Assembly (NCBI RefSeq): GCF_902832845.1
Contig: NZ_CADFDB010000010.1
Span: 1 to 64,000 of the forward strand
Length of the DNA: 64,000 bases
From: Burkholderia metallica
GTDB taxonomy: Bacteria > Pseudomonadota > Gammaproteobacteria > Burkholderiales > Burkholderiaceae
Direction: 5' to 3'
Made by a program: the position numbers and the translations under genes. The notes beneath the pieces are model-generated. The model worked only from the letters and a program-made list of their open reading frames with translations. It was not told the origin of the DNA and ran no database searches. Shown piece after piece: positions 42,220-51,894 of the stretch. Within the stretch, counting starts at the first letter, position 1. Each line of letters begins with the position of its first letter.

Positions 42220-42864
42220 CTACTTCCGCCGATGCTCGACCGCGAACTTGATCAGCTCGGCCTGCCCTTCGATCTCCAGCTTGCGCTTCAGATTGAGCCG
42301 GTGCGTCTCGACCGTGCGCACCGACAGCCCCGTCTGCTGCGCGATCTGCTTGCTCGATAGTCCCTCGGCCAGCGCGTCGAGGATGTCGCGTTCGCGCGGC
42401 GTGAGCCGGTCGAGCGGCGACGCGGTCGCGCTCGCGTGGATCATCCGCGCGGCCAGCCCTTCGCTGAAGAACGTCTGGCCGGCCAGCACCGCGCCGATCG
42501 CGCGCACGATCTCGCTCGCGGGCGAATCCTTCAGCAGATAGCCGCTCGCGCCGGCGCGCACGGCCTGCGTCACGTATTCGATGTTGTCGTGCATCGACAG
42601 CATCAGCACGCGAATGCCCGGAAAGCGCTCGTGGAATACGCCCGCGAGCGTGATGCCGTTCATCCCGTTCATGCCGACGTCCATCAGTGCGAGATCCGGT
42701 TCGAGCGACGCCGCGAGCGCGAGCGCCTCGTCGGCGTTGCCGGCTTCGCCGACGACGGACAGATCGGCCGCTTCGAGCCGCATCCGCAAGCCGTCGCGCA
42801 CGAGCGGATGATCGTCGACGAGCAGCAGTCGGGCGACGGGCCGGGCGGTGTCGGGGGCGCTCAT
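42220..42864 (-). CDS. NarL/FixJ-family response regulator
   Basis: A 214-residue protein: a receiver domain (about 1-125) with LLLVDDHPLVRDG, the phospho-acceptor in ALMDVGMNGMNG and GYLLKDS, then a LuxR-type HTH (about 150-212) with LTPRERDILDALAEGLSSKQIAQQ and TVETHRLNLKRKLE. It is 31 bp downstream of the histidine kinase gene on the same strand, so they form one two-component system. Confidence 0.93.
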   Translation of the reverse strand: MSAPDTARPVARLLLVDDHPLVRDGLRMRLEAADLSVVGEAGNADEALALAASLEPDLALMDVGMNGMNGITLAGVFHERFPGIRVLMLSMHDNIEYVTQAVRAGASGYLLKDSPASEIVRAIGAVLAGQTFFSEGLAARMIHASATASPLDRLTPRERDILDALAEGLSSKQIAQQTGLSVRTVETHRLNLKRKLEIEGQAELIKFAVEHRRK

Positions 42865-42895
42865 GCGTGAAAGGTCTCCTGTTAGGGGTGCGCCG

Positions 42896-44278
42896 TCACG
42901 CGGCGGCGGGCAGCGGCACGCGCGCGGCGACGATCGTGTGGCCGACCTGCGACGCGATCGTCAGCGTGCCGCCGAGCGCGTCGAGACGCTCGCGCATGTT
43001 GCGCAGGCCGATGCCGCGGCGCGCGTCGGCCTGCGAGCGTTCGGCATCGAAGCCGCAGCCGTTGTCGGCGATGGTCAGTGTGACGGATTGCGCGCCGACG
43101 TCGAGCGTGACGGCCGCGCGCGACGCCCGCGCATGATGCACGATGTTGCTCAGCGCTTCCTGCGCGATCCGGAACAGCGCGGTGTTGACCGGCGCGGGCA
43201 AAGGCCGGGTGCCGCTGTGCGCGACCTGCGTATAGCCGATGTCGATGCCGCTTTCGGCACCCAGCTCGCGCACCAGTTGTTCGAGTGCGGCCGCGAGGCC
43301 GAGATCGTCGAGCATCGCGGGGCGCAGCGCGTGCGAGATGCGCCGCACCTCGCGCAGCGTGTCGCCGAGGCGCACGACGCCCGATGCCAGCGCCTGCTCG
43401 GCTTCGGGCACGCGCGCCGAGCCGCGTTCGAAGCGCGCGAGCGCGGATTCGAGCATCAGCTTCGCCGACACCATCATCTGGCTGATCCCGTCATGCAGCT
43501 CGCGCGACAGCCGCGCCCGTTCCTGTTCCTGGGATTCGACGACGCGCTGCGCGAGCAGCTTGAGCTTCGCGTCGGCGCTGCGCGACTCGCTGACGTTCAG
43601 CACCAGCGCGCACACGGCGATCGCAGCCGCGCCCGTGAGCGCGATCGCGGTGAGCCAGCTCATCGTGCGCTCGATGTTCGCGGACGCGCGCGCGTCGATG
43701 CGCTGCAGCGCGGTGTCGACGTCGTCGAGATAGATGCCGGTGCCGACCATCCAGCCCCAGCGTTCGAGCGCGACGACATAGCCGAGCTTCGGCGCGACGC
43801 GGCCCGTCGACGGCCGCTGCCACGCGTAGCGCACGTAGCCGCCGCCGCTCGACGCCGCGCCGATCAGCTTCTGGATCGTCAGCGCGCCCTGCGGGTCGCG
43901 CATCGACCAGTAGTTGTGGCCGACGCGCTCGGGCTCGCGCGGATGCATCAGCGAATTGCCGTGCAGGTCGTACACGAAGAAATAGCCGTCGGGGCCGAAA
44001 TCCATCTTCTGCAGCATCGCGAGCGCCTGCGTGCGCAGCAGCGCATCGTCGCGCGCATTGCGGCCGCTGGCGTCGTAGAGCGGCATGATCGCGCTCGTCG
44101 CGAGCTCGACGTAGTGCTTCAGCTCGACTTCCTTGCTCGACAGGTACGCGGCCTGGATCGTCGCGTGCTGCGTGCGCGCGAGGGACGTCGCCTGCTGGCG
44201 CACGCCGAAGCCGATGCCGGCGATCGCGAGCAGGAACGGCACGATGGCCAGAAGGAAGATCTTTGCCTTGAGTCTCAT
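42896..44278 (-). CDS. NarL-partner sensor histidine kinase with Cache domain
   Basis: A 460-residue kinase. A membrane helix (about 6-26), a periplasmic single-Cache-type domain (about 35-200, with DGYFFVYDLHGNSLMHP), a second helix (about 210-235), a HisKA_3 domain with the phospho-His in RLSRELHDGISQMM, and a HATPase_c domain (IAQEALSNIVHHARASR, DNGCGFD, GIGLRNMRERL). Cache domains of this type often sense small organic acids. First gene of the pair with the NarL-type regulator. Confidence 0.93.
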   Translation of the reverse strand: MRLKAKIFLLAIVPFLLAIAGIGFGVRQQATSLARTQHATIQAAYLSSKEVELKHYVELATSAIMPLYDASGRNARDDALLRTQALAMLQKMDFGPDGYFFVYDLHGNSLMHPREPERVGHNYWSMRDPQGALTIQKLIGAASSGGGYVRYAWQRPSTGRVAPKLGYVVALERWGWMVGTGIYLDDVDTALQRIDARASANIERTMSWLTAIALTGAAAIAVCALVLNVSESRSADAKLKLLAQRVVESQEQERARLSRELHDGISQMMVSAKLMLESALARFERGSARVPEAEQALASGVVRLGDTLREVRRISHALRPAMLDDLGLAAALEQLVRELGAESGIDIGYTQVAHSGTRPLPAPVNTALFRIAQEALSNIVHHARASRAAVTLDVGAQSVTLTIADNGCGFDAERSQADARRGIGLRNMRERLDALGGTLTIASQVGHTIVAARVPLPAAA

Positions 44279-44407
44279 GGTGGTGCGAAGCGGCCGCGCT
44301 CCCGCGCGGGCCAGCCGGGCGCGTCAGCCGCACGGCGGCGTGTCGAGGCGACATTGTCGGCGATTTTGCGCACGGGCGGCGACGGCGGTCGCCCGGCGCC
44401 CGGCCGC

Positions 44408-45970
44408 TCAGGCCTGCCGTGCAGCGAGGCCGCCGGACGCGGCCGTGTGCACGACGATGCGGTTGCGCCCGCCTTCCTTCGCGCGATACAGCGCGTCGTC
44501 GGCCATCTTCAGCGCGGCCTGCATGTCGTCGTCGCATTCGGGATAGCTGGTCGTCACGCCGATGCTCACCGTCAGGCGCCCCGTCGCGGCGGCGTCGTGC
44601 CGGATGCCGAGATCGAGGACACCCGTGCGGATCGTCTCGGCGATCGCCGCCGCACCGTTCGTGTCGACGTCCGGCAGCACGACGACGAACTCCTCGCCGC
44701 CGTAGCGCGCCGCGTAATCGGCCGGGCGGCGCAGGCACCCGGCGATGCAGTGGCCGACCGCGGCGAGCGCGTCGTCGCCGGCCTGGTGCCCCTGCGTGTC
44801 GTTGTAGCGCTTGAAGTAGTCGACGTCGATGAACAGCAGCGACAGCGCGTGCTGCGAGCGCGCGGCACGGCGCCATTCGCGCTCGAGCGTGACGTCGAGC
44901 ATCCGGCGGTTGTCGAGGCCCGTGAGGCCGTCGGTGCGCGCGAGCGCCTGCAGCTCGGTTTCCGCGCGGTGGCGCTTGCGCAACTGCACGTCGAGCAGCA
45001 GCGACAGGCCGACGAAGCCGATCGCGAGCGCGACCATCGCGGAGCCGATCGGAATCGCACGGTCGTGCCACGCGGCGTAGGTATCGGCTTCCGAGCGCGC
45101 GACCATGATGATGAGCGGCAGGTGCTCGAGGTGCCGGAACACGTACAGGCGTCGCACGCCGTCGATCGACGCGGTGTCGGCGAAGCTGCCTTCGCTGGCG
45201 GTCATGAAGCGCCGGAACGTGCTGGCGCGGCTGATGTCGCGGCCGACGATCTTCGGGTCGTACGGCTCGCGCGCGAGCATCTTGCCATCGGTATTGATCA
45301 GCGCGATCGAGCCGCGGTCGCCCAGCGACAGCCGTGAAAACAGGTTCTGGAAATATTCGAGCCGGATCGACATCACGGCGACGCCGCCGAACGAGCCGTC
45401 GGGCCTCGTGATCCGCCGGCTGAGCGCGATGCTCGGCGAGCCGCCGCGCAGCCGCGAAAAATACGGCGGGCTGACGTACAGGCCGACGTCGGCGCGGTCG
45501 CGGTGCACGGTGAAGTACGGCTCGTTGGCGAAGTTGGCCTTGCGCGGCACGTCGCTCTTGCCGTCGACCGCGATGTCGCCCTTCGCGTCGAGCACGTAGA
45601 TGCCGCCGAGGTACTTGGCGGTCGTCGCGCGATCGAACAGCACCTGGCGGCGCAGCGGCATCGGCAGCTTGATGACATCGGGGTCGTTCTCGCCCTCGAC
45701 GACGGCCTGCAGCGACAGCGAATAGATTTCGATGTTGCGCTCGATGTCCCACGACGCCATCAGCGCGAGGTTCTGCTGCATCGCGGCTGCGCGGTCGCGC
45801 GCGTCGATGCGGCCTTCGTACAGCACGATCCCGCACAGGATCAGCAGGAGCAGCGCGATCAGCAGCCCCGCATAGAAGATCCGGTGCGGCAGCAGGAACC
45901 GTCGCAGGTGAGCGGCGATCCGGCTCGTCAGGCCGGTTGCGCCGGGCATTGCGTAGTCGGTTTCTGCCAT
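44408..45970 (-). CDS. Membrane diguanylate cyclase with periplasmic Cache domain
   Basis: A 520-residue protein. One membrane helix (about 30-52), a periplasmic double-Cache-like domain (about 55-300), a second helix (about 305-325), then a GGDEF domain (about 345-505) with GGEEF and an RxxD I-site (RPAD) five residues upstream. So it should make cyclic di-GMP with product feedback, responding to an extracellular signal. ATG at 45970 is taken; one seven codons later is possible. It is separate from the preceding two-component operon by about 130 bp. Confidence 0.92.
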   Translation of the reverse strand: MAETDYAMPGATGLTSRIAAHLRRFLLPHRIFYAGLLIALLLLILCGIVLYEGRIDARDRAAAMQQNLALMASWDIERNIEIYSLSLQAVVEGENDPDVIKLPMPLRRQVLFDRATTAKYLGGIYVLDAKGDIAVDGKSDVPRKANFANEPYFTVHRDRADVGLYVSPPYFSRLRGGSPSIALSRRITRPDGSFGGVAVMSIRLEYFQNLFSRLSLGDRGSIALINTDGKMLAREPYDPKIVGRDISRASTFRRFMTASEGSFADTASIDGVRRLYVFRHLEHLPLIIMVARSEADTYAAWHDRAIPIGSAMVALAIGFVGLSLLLDVQLRKRHRAETELQALARTDGLTGLDNRRMLDVTLEREWRRAARSQHALSLLFIDVDYFKRYNDTQGHQAGDDALAAVGHCIAGCLRRPADYAARYGGEEFVVVLPDVDTNGAAAIAETIRTGVLDLGIRHDAAATGRLTVSIGVTTSYPECDDDMQAALKMADDALYRAKEGGRNRIVVHTAASGGLAARQA

Positions 45971-46261
45971 GGTCAGTGGATCGTTGGGGATTGCCGCCGG
46001 GAGGCGGGCCGATGCGATTGTTCGTATGACGTGTCGGCGTCGAGCCGTGATGCAGCCATTTCGAGCCTGCCTGCCGGGCGGCGGAGAAAATGGATACCGA
46101 TTATCGGGAATCGCGGCCAGATATACCGGTAAATCAAACGTTCATCGGTGACATCCGCGCCGATTCGACGATCCGACGAATCGGGGAGCGCGAATCCAAC
46201 GGAGTATAGCGCGCACGTCCGCGCGCGCGGAAAATGTTGCGAACCGTTGATCCGGGTCAAA

Positions 46262-46544
46262 TTACGGTGAATACCCGGGCTTGCGAATATCGGGCAGCGC
46301 GTTGCGGCGCAAGGCTTCGCGGCATGAGGAGCCGTGGCGCGCGGGATGCCGCCGCCGATTTCCCCTGGTTAACGGCACGCCAACGCGAAAAATGAACGCA
46401 TCCGGTATGTGCCGATTATTCGATTCAACGGTCGGGCGAACGCGAATATGAAAACGGGCGGCCGTTGCGACCGCCCGTTTCGTGAAGCCGGAGTACGGGG
46501 CTTGCGGGCTCCCGACATGCCGGGAGCCCGCAGCCCGCCCGTGC
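46262..46544. other. Intergenic region downstream of glcB
   Basis: No credible gene. It holds two strong hairpins next to the malate synthase stop codon (46452-46480 and 46504-46531), and AT-leaning sequence toward the diguanylate cyclase. Confidence 0.5.
46452..46531 (-). terminator. Tandem hairpins downstream of glcB
   Basis: GCGGGCTCCCG (46504-46514) pairs with CGGGAGCCCGC (46521-46531), then AAACGGGCGG (46452-46461) pairs with CCGCCCGTTT (46471-46480). The second hairpin is followed on the minus strand by a short T-containing stretch (TTTTCAT). Two stacked stems suggest strong termination. Confidence 0.75.
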
Positions 46545-48719
46545 TCAGGCGCCGTGTTGCCGTGCCTTGAACGCGAGCCGGAACCGGTGCAGCAGCGGCT
46601 CGGTATAGCCGCTCGGTTGCGACGTGCCCTGCAGCGCGAGCGCGCACGCGGCCTGGAACGCGGTCGACCGGTCGTAGTCGGGCGCCATCGGGCGATAGTT
46701 CGGGTCGCCGGCGTTCTGCTGGTCGACGACACGCGCCATCCGCTTGAACACGTCGAGCACGAATGCTTCGGTGATCACGCCGTGGCGCAGCCAGTTCGCG
46801 ATGTGCTGGCTCGAGATGCGCAGCGTCGCGCGGTCTTCCATCAGGCCGATGTCGTGGATGTCCGGCACCTTCGAGCAGCCGACGCCCTGTTCCACCCAGC
46901 GCACGACGTAGCCGAGGATGCCTTGCGCGTTGTTCTCGACTTCGCTCAGGATCTCGGCGTCGCTCCACTGCGCGCGCTCGACGACCGGCACCGTCAGCAG
47001 CCCTTCGAGCAGCGCGTCGCGCTCGCTCGCGTACGGCGTCTTTTCGAGTTCCTGCTGGACGGCCTGCACGTCGACGAGATGGTAGTGCAGCGCGTGCAGC
47101 GTCGCGGCGGTCGGCGACGGCACCCATGCGGTGTTCGCGCCGGCGCGCGGATGCGCGATCTTCTGTTCGAGCATCGCGTTCATCAGGTCCGGCATCGCCC
47201 ACATCCCCTTGCCGATCTGTGCGCGGCCGCGCAGCCCGGCCGACAGGCCCGCGAGCACGTTGTTGCGCTCGTACGACTGGATCCACGCCGACGACTTCAT
47301 GTCGCCCTTGCGGATCATCGGGCCCGCTTCCATCGCGGTGTGCATCTCGTCGCCGGTGCGGTCGAGGAAGCCGGTGTTGATGAACGCCACGCGCGCGGCG
47401 GCCGCGGCGATACACGCGGCGAGGTTCACGCTCGTGCGGCGCTCCTCGTCCATGATGCCCATCTTCAGCGTGTTGCGCGGCAGGCCGTACAGATCCTCGA
47501 TGCGCGCGAACAGCATGTCGGCGAACGCGACTTCGTCCGGGCCGTGCATCTTCGGCTTCACGATGTAGATCGAGCCGGTGCGCGAGTTGCGCTTCGCCTT
47601 CAGGTCGTGCAGCGCGCACAGCACCGTGACGACGCCGTCGAGGATCCCTTCCGGAATCTCGTTGCCGTCGCGGTCGAGCACCGCGCCGTTGGTCATCAGG
47701 TGGCCGACGTTGCGCACGAACAGCAGCGAGCGGCCGTGCAGCGACAGCGTGCCGCCGGCGGGCGTCGTGTACTCGCGGTCGGCGTTCAGGCGACGCGTGA
47801 AGGTCTTGCCGCCCTTCGCGACCTCTTCGACCAGCGTGCCCTGCATCAGCCCGAGCCAGTTGCGGTAGAGCTGGACCTTGTCGTCGGCGTCCACCGCCGC
47901 GACCGAATCCTCGCAGTCGATGATCGTGCTGACCGCGGCTTCGAGCACGACGTCCTTCACGTGCGCGAGATCGGCGCGGCCGATCGGCGTCGACGCATCG
48001 ATCTGGATCTCGAGGTGCAGGCCGTTGTGCTTCAGCAGGATCGCGGACGGCGCGCCGGCCGCGCCCTGGTAGCCGACGAACTGCGCCGGTTGCGCGAGGT
48101 GCACGACGCCTTTCGCGGTTTCGACGGCAAGCTGGCCGTCCTGCACGCGATAGCGCAGCGCGTCGCGGTGCGAGCCGCTCGCGAGCGGCGCGGCGTTGTC
48201 GAGCACGTTGCGCGCGTAGTCGATCACGCGCTGGCCGCGCGTCGGGTTGTATGCCGACGTGCGTTCGGCGCCGCCGTCTTCGGGCAGCGCATCGGTGCCG
48301 TACAGCGCGTCGTACAGGCTGCCCCAGCGGGCGTTCGCGGCGTTCAGCGCGTAGCGCGCGTTCGACAGCGGCACGACGAGCTGCGGGCCGGCCTGCGTGG
48401 CGATCTCGCTGTCGACGTTCGCGGTGGCTGCCGCGACGTTCGACGGGACCGGCACGAGATAGCCGATGCGTTCGAGGAACGCGCGATACGCGGCGTGGTC
48501 GCGCACGGGGCCGGGGTGCGCGCGGTGCCAGGTGTCGAGTTCCTGCTGCAGACGGTCGCGTTCCGCAAGGAGTTCGCGGTTGCGCGGCGCCAGGTCGTGC
48601 ACCAGGGCCGAGAAGCCGCTCCAGAACGCGGCCTTGTCGATGCCGGTGCCCGGCAGCGCTTCGTTTTCAATGAACTGGCTCAGCGCGGGTGCGACTTGCA
48701 GTCCTGCTTGGTCGATCAT
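46545..48719 (-). CDS. glcB: Malate synthase G
   Basis: A 724-residue single-chain malate synthase of the G isoform, which condenses glyoxylate with acetyl-CoA. TIM-barrel signatures include [33 protein letters not shown] in parts (catalytic [10 protein letters not shown]), [16 protein letters not shown] and [20 protein letters not shown] (pieces), with the conserved DEERR. The length matches the family. GGGAGGAA precedes the ATG. It follows the GlcG-like gene in the order of a glc operon. Confidence 0.97.
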   Translation of the reverse strand: MIDQAGLQVAPALSQFIENEALPGTGIDKAAFWSGFSALVHDLAPRNRELLAERDRLQQELDTWHRAHPGPVRDHAAYRAFLERIGYLVPVPSNVAAATANVDSEIATQAGPQLVVPLSNARYALNAANARWGSLYDALYGTDALPEDGGAERTSAYNPTRGQRVIDYARNVLDNAAPLASGSHRDALRYRVQDGQLAVETAKGVVHLAQPAQFVGYQGAAGAPSAILLKHNGLHLEIQIDASTPIGRADLAHVKDVVLEAAVSTIIDCEDSVAAVDADDKVQLYRNWLGLMQGTLVEEVAKGGKTFTRRLNADREYTTPAGGTLSLHGRSLLFVRNVGHLMTNGAVLDRDGNEIPEGILDGVVTVLCALHDLKAKRNSRTGSIYIVKPKMHGPDEVAFADMLFARIEDLYGLPRNTLKMGIMDEERRTSVNLAACIAAAAARVAFINTGFLDRTGDEMHTAMEAGPMIRKGDMKSSAWIQSYERNNVLAGLSAGLRGRAQIGKGMWAMPDLMNAMLEQKIAHPRAGANTAWVPSPTAATLHALHYHLVDVQAVQQELEKTPYASERDALLEGLLTVPVVERAQWSDAEILSEVENNAQGILGYVVRWVEQGVGCSKVPDIHDIGLMEDRATLRISSQHIANWLRHGVITEAFVLDVFKRMARVVDQQNAGDPNYRPMAPDYDRSTAFQAACALALQGTSQPSGYTEPLLHRFRLAFKARQHGA

Positions 48720-48762
48720 CGTGATTCCTCCCGGGGAAAAATGCGCGCGCGGCTTTGGCTGG

Positions 48763-49167
48763 TCACGCCGCGACGCTTTGTGTGCCGGCGCGGGCGATCT
48801 GCGCGTCCTGTTCGGACTTTACGCCAGACACACCGATCGCGCCCGCGATCCGGCCGCCGACCGCGACCGGCACGCCGCCTTCGAGCAACCCCGTCAGCGG
48901 CGCGCTCAGAAACGCGGTGCGGCCACCGTTGATCATATCCTCATACGCCTTCGTCTCGCGCCGGCCCAGCGCCGCCGCGCGCGCCTTGTCCTGCGCGATG
49001 GTGGCGCTGGCCGCCGATGCGCCGTCCAGGCGCGCGAACGCGAGCAGGTGGCCGCCGTCGTCGACGACGGCGATCGACACGGCCCAGCCGTGACGTTCCG
49101 CCTCCGCGCGGGCGGCGGCGAGCATGCGCTCGGCATCGGCGAGTTCGAGTTCGGGTTTCATCTGCAT
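48763..49167 (-). CDS. glcG: GlcG/HbpS-family heme-binding-like protein
   Basis: A 134-residue protein with the GlcG/HbpS fold: [42 protein letters not shown] and [19 protein letters not shown] are all typical. In other glc operons it sits between glcF and glcB, as here, but its exact role in glycolate use is not established. HbpS-type relatives bind heme. GGAG precedes the ATG. It is intact, unlike the glcF remnant just upstream. Confidence 0.88.
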   Translation of the reverse strand: MQMKPELELADAERMLAAARAEAERHGWAVSIAVVDDGGHLLAFARLDGASAASATIAQDKARAAALGRRETKAYEDMINGGRTAFLSAPLTGLLEGGVPVAVGGRIAGAIGVSGVKSEQDAQIARAGTQSVAA

Positions 49168-49182
49168 GGCATTCCTCCGGAA

Positions 49183-49547
49183 TCAGTCGGTTGACGAGGG
49201 GGTGTCGACGAGCTCGATCCAGTGGCGCACCGGCGTGCGGCCCGCGCCGTTCAGGTGAGTCTGGCACCCCATATTCGCCGTGACAATCAAATCCGGTCGC
49301 GCGGCTTCGCGCGCCTCGAGCCGGCCAGCGCGTCGAGCGGCTCGGCCGCGACGACCTCGGCGAGATCGCGCGCGAGCGCGCTCATACGTTGCGCTTTTTC
49401 CGCATAGACGGGGTCGGAGCGCAACAGGTCGCCGTATTCCTGCACGAACGCGCCGCAGCCGCTCGCCGTCAGCACGATCGCTTCCGCGCCGGCTTCGATC
49501 AGGCCGCCGGATGCGGCCCGGCAGCGAAATGCGTCGACGAGATCGAC
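49183..49547 (-). pseudogene. glcF: glcF remnant (glycolate oxidase iron-sulfur subunit)
   Basis: Two fragments of a GlcF-like protein remain in different frames. The upstream one (about 49547-49310) keeps GAEAIVLTASGCGAFVQEYGDLLRSD and KAQRMSALARDLAEVV (in parts). The downstream one (49293-49183) keeps DLIVTANMGCQTHLNGAG and RTPVRHWIELVDTPSSTD. The middle of GlcF, normally with the second CCG-type cysteine cluster (PCTLQHGQ... SHLCCGSAG), is missing, and so is the N-terminal two thirds with the 4Fe-4S motifs. A frameshift joins the pieces near 49295. glcD and glcE are absent as well. The gene is thus a deletion remnant. Confidence 0.88.
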
Positions 49548-49554
49548 CCGACGA

Positions 49555-49914
49555 TCACTCGGCCTGCGCCTGCGCCGGATAGGGATCGCATCGGTCACGG
49601 TCGTCCTCTGATGGGCCGTTGCGCGGGCCCGAATCCAGCCAGCCCAGGTTGAACTGAGTATGGCTGTAATAGCACCGCCGCGTAGGCCGGCCGGACACGG
49701 TCTTGTCGTCCAGGATCAACGTGTCCAGTTCGAGCGGCGTGGAAGGAAACACGACATCGGCGAGCGGAACCGGATTGACCAGACTTTCCTTGCGCCACCA
49801 TTGCGCCGCGTCGCCGGCTACCACGCGACGACTGATCGACGCCTCGCCGTGCGCGGCGTAATAGAGCGCCATGGGCCGGTTCAACCGCGCGTCGTCGCTG
49901 GCTTCGAAGTGCAA
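49555..49914 (-). CDS. Orphan open reading frame of unknown origin
   Basis: A frame of about 119 residues upstream of the glcF remnant. The middle (RPMALYYAAHGEASISRR, then LADVVFPSTPLELDTLILDD) looks like real protein, while the last ~25 residues run into DNA that belongs to the glcF side. It opens at TTG (49914) or ATG (49872), neither with a ribosome site, and the frame stays open upstream toward the ABC-operon terminator. I do not recognise it. It may be the truncated end of another gene brought in by the deletion that removed glcDE. Confidence 0.35.
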   Translation of the reverse strand: MHFEASDDARLNRPMALYYAAHGEASISRRVVAGDAAQWWRKESLVNPVPLADVVFPSTPLELDTLILDDKTVSGRPTRRCYYSHTQFNLGWLDSGPRNGPSEDDRDRCDPYPAQAQAE

Positions 49915-49950
49915 CAGCTTGCTAGGGACAAACAGGTCCTTCGGAATAAC

Positions 49951-49973
49951 AAAAAAAGCCCGCCGAAGCGGGC
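49951..49973 (-). terminator. Terminator of the sugar ABC/GH42 operon
   Basis: GCCCGC (49958-49963) pairs with GCGGGC (49968-49973) around a CGAA loop. The A7 run to its left becomes a T tract on the minus strand, directly downstream of the last permease gene. Confidence 0.9.
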
Positions 49974-50020
49974 AACCTCACGATGCGGAGGGGGAGATAC
50001 GAATACGCGGGGCTGCGCGC

Positions 50021-50881
50021 TCAGCCTTTGGTCGCACCAAACGTCAGCCCTGCCACGAAATGCTTCTGCATCGCGAAGAACATCGCGACCGACGGCAGCG
50101 CGGCCAGGATCGATCCGGCCGAAACAAGATTCCACGAAGTCGTCCACTGCCCCTTCAGCGCGGCCACACCCGCCGTGATCGGCGCGGCCTCGTCGCCTTG
50201 CGTCAGACACAGCGCCCAGAAGTAGTCGTTCCACACGAACGTAAAGACGAGAATCGCCAACGCAGCGAGCGCCGGCCGGATCAACGGCAACACGATCTTC
50301 CAGAACACCGTCCATTCGCCCGCCCCTTCGATCCGCGCCGCCTCGATCAACTCGAACGGCAACTGCTTGATGAAGTTGCGCAGAAACAGCGTGCAGAACC
50401 CCGTCTGGAACGCGACGTGAAACAGGATCAGCGCCTCGACCGTGTTGAACACGCCGAGCCTGAGCGACAGATCCCGCACCGGAATCATCAGCACCTGCAC
50501 CGGCACGAAGTTGCCGGCAACGAACGTCCCGAACAGCGCGGTACTCCCGCGAAACCGGTAGGTCGCCAGCGCAAAGCCGGCCATCGCCGCGAGCGCGATC
50601 GACCCGACGACGGAAGGCACCGTGATCTGCACGCTGTTCCAGAAGTAATGCAGCATCGGCGACGTCGTCAGCGCGTCGCGATAGTTCTCGATCATCGAGA
50701 AGTGCCGCGGCCAGCCCCAGTAGTGGCCTTCGACCAGTTCCTCGGTCGAGCGCACCGACGTGACGAACACCGCGATCATCGGCAGCAGCCAGATCAGCAG
50801 CGCGACGGGCAGCGACAGCTTGTACAGCCTGCGCGAGACGGGCTTCCATTGGGCAACGGGAGTCGGAAACATGATGGCCAC
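50021..50881 (-). CDS. Carbohydrate ABC transporter permease, MalG type
   Basis: A 286-residue inner-membrane protein with about six helices and the EAA loop EAARIEGAGEWTVFWKIVLPLIRPA in parts (key E-A-A-x3-G), typical of MalG-like permeases. It pairs with the upstream MalF-like permease. Start at ATG 50881 or 50872 (MFPTPVAQW). Last gene of the operon, followed by a strong terminator. Confidence 0.93.
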   Translation of the reverse strand: MAIMFPTPVAQWKPVSRRLYKLSLPVALLIWLLPMIAVFVTSVRSTEELVEGHYWGWPRHFSMIENYRDALTTSPMLHYFWNSVQITVPSVVGSIALAAMAGFALATYRFRGSTALFGTFVAGNFVPVQVLMIPVRDLSLRLGVFNTVEALILFHVAFQTGFCTLFLRNFIKQLPFELIEAARIEGAGEWTVFWKIVLPLIRPALAALAILVFTFVWNDYFWALCLTQGDEAAPITAGVAALKGQWTTSWNLVSAGSILAALPSVAMFFAMQKHFVAGLTFGATKG

Positions 50882-50889
50882 CGGTCAGG

Positions 50890-51840
50890 TTATTGCTCGT
50901 TGCGCAGCAGGCGGCGCAACTGGAACACGATGTAGACGAGCATGATCGCGAACAGCACGACCGCAATCGACGCGGAATAGCCGAGCCGGTAATACTTGAT
51001 CGCCTGGTCGTACATGTAATACGCAAGCACGGTCGAGCTTTCGAACGGGCCGCCGCTCGTCATCACCGAGATCAGGTCGAAGCTGCGCAGTGCGCCGATC
51101 ACCGTGACGACGATCGCCATGAAGGTGGTCGGCCGCAGTTGCGGCAGCACGACGTGCCACAGCAGCGCGAAGCCGCGCGCGCCTTCCATCCGCGCGGCTT
51201 CGATCTGTTCCGGGTTGAGCGACGTGAGGCCGGTGAGGTACAGGATCATGCAGTACGCGGTCTGCGGCCACAGCGCGGCGAATACGATGCCGAACGTCGC
51301 GTAGCGCGCATCGCCGAGCACGGGGATGCCGTGGCCGGCGATCAGCGCGAGCAGCCCGAACGTCGGATCGTAGAACCACGAGAAGATCAGGCCGACCACC
51401 ACACCGGACAGCACGAACGGCGCGAAGAACAGCGACTTCACGAGCCGGATGCCGGCCACGGCCTGGTTCAGATACAACGCGAGCGCGAGGCCGAGCGGCG
51501 GCGCGAGCATGAAGAGCGCGAGCCAGATCACGTTGTTGCGCAACGCGGTGTAGAACGTCGGCGCCTGCAGCAGCTCGGCGTAGTTCGCGAGACCGACGAA
51601 GGTGCGCTCGGTCATCCCGTCCCAGTTGTACAGGCTCAGCCAAAGCGTCGACAGGATCGGCCAGATCACATAGACGGCAACCATCGCGCAGGCCGGCGCG
51701 AGAAAGAGCCACGCGGCACGCCGCTGCCGCCGCACGGCGGGCGACGGGCGGCGTGCGTGCGGTGCGGCGGCGGATGTGCCGCGCGGCGGCGGCGCGGCAC
51801 CGGCACCGGCGGGCGGGGTGGACGTGATCGGACTGGACAC
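50890..51840 (-). CDS. Carbohydrate ABC transporter permease, MalF type
   Basis: A 316-residue permease with six helices after a Pro/Ala/Arg-rich cytosolic N-terminus. It has the EAA loop EAARMEGARGFALLWHVVLPQL. A GTG start at 51840 is preferred because AGGAGG precedes it at ideal spacing; an ATG ten codons upstream lacks a site. Nine bp separate it from the MalG-type gene. Confidence 0.92.
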   Translation of the reverse strand: MSSPITSTPPAGAGAAPPPRGTSAAAPHARRPSPAVRRQRRAAWLFLAPACAMVAVYVIWPILSTLWLSLYNWDGMTERTFVGLANYAELLQAPTFYTALRNNVIWLALFMLAPPLGLALALYLNQAVAGIRLVKSLFFAPFVLSGVVVGLIFSWFYDPTFGLLALIAGHGIPVLGDARYATFGIVFAALWPQTAYCMILYLTGLTSLNPEQIEAARMEGARGFALLWHVVLPQLRPTTFMAIVVTVIGALRSFDLISVMTSGGPFESSTVLAYYMYDQAIKYYRLGYSASIAVVLFAIMLVYIVFQLRRLLRNEQ

Positions 51841-51894
51841 GGCAAGCCTCCTGAACGGGCGCGGCGGCACGGGGCCGCCGGTTGGGTCACGCGC

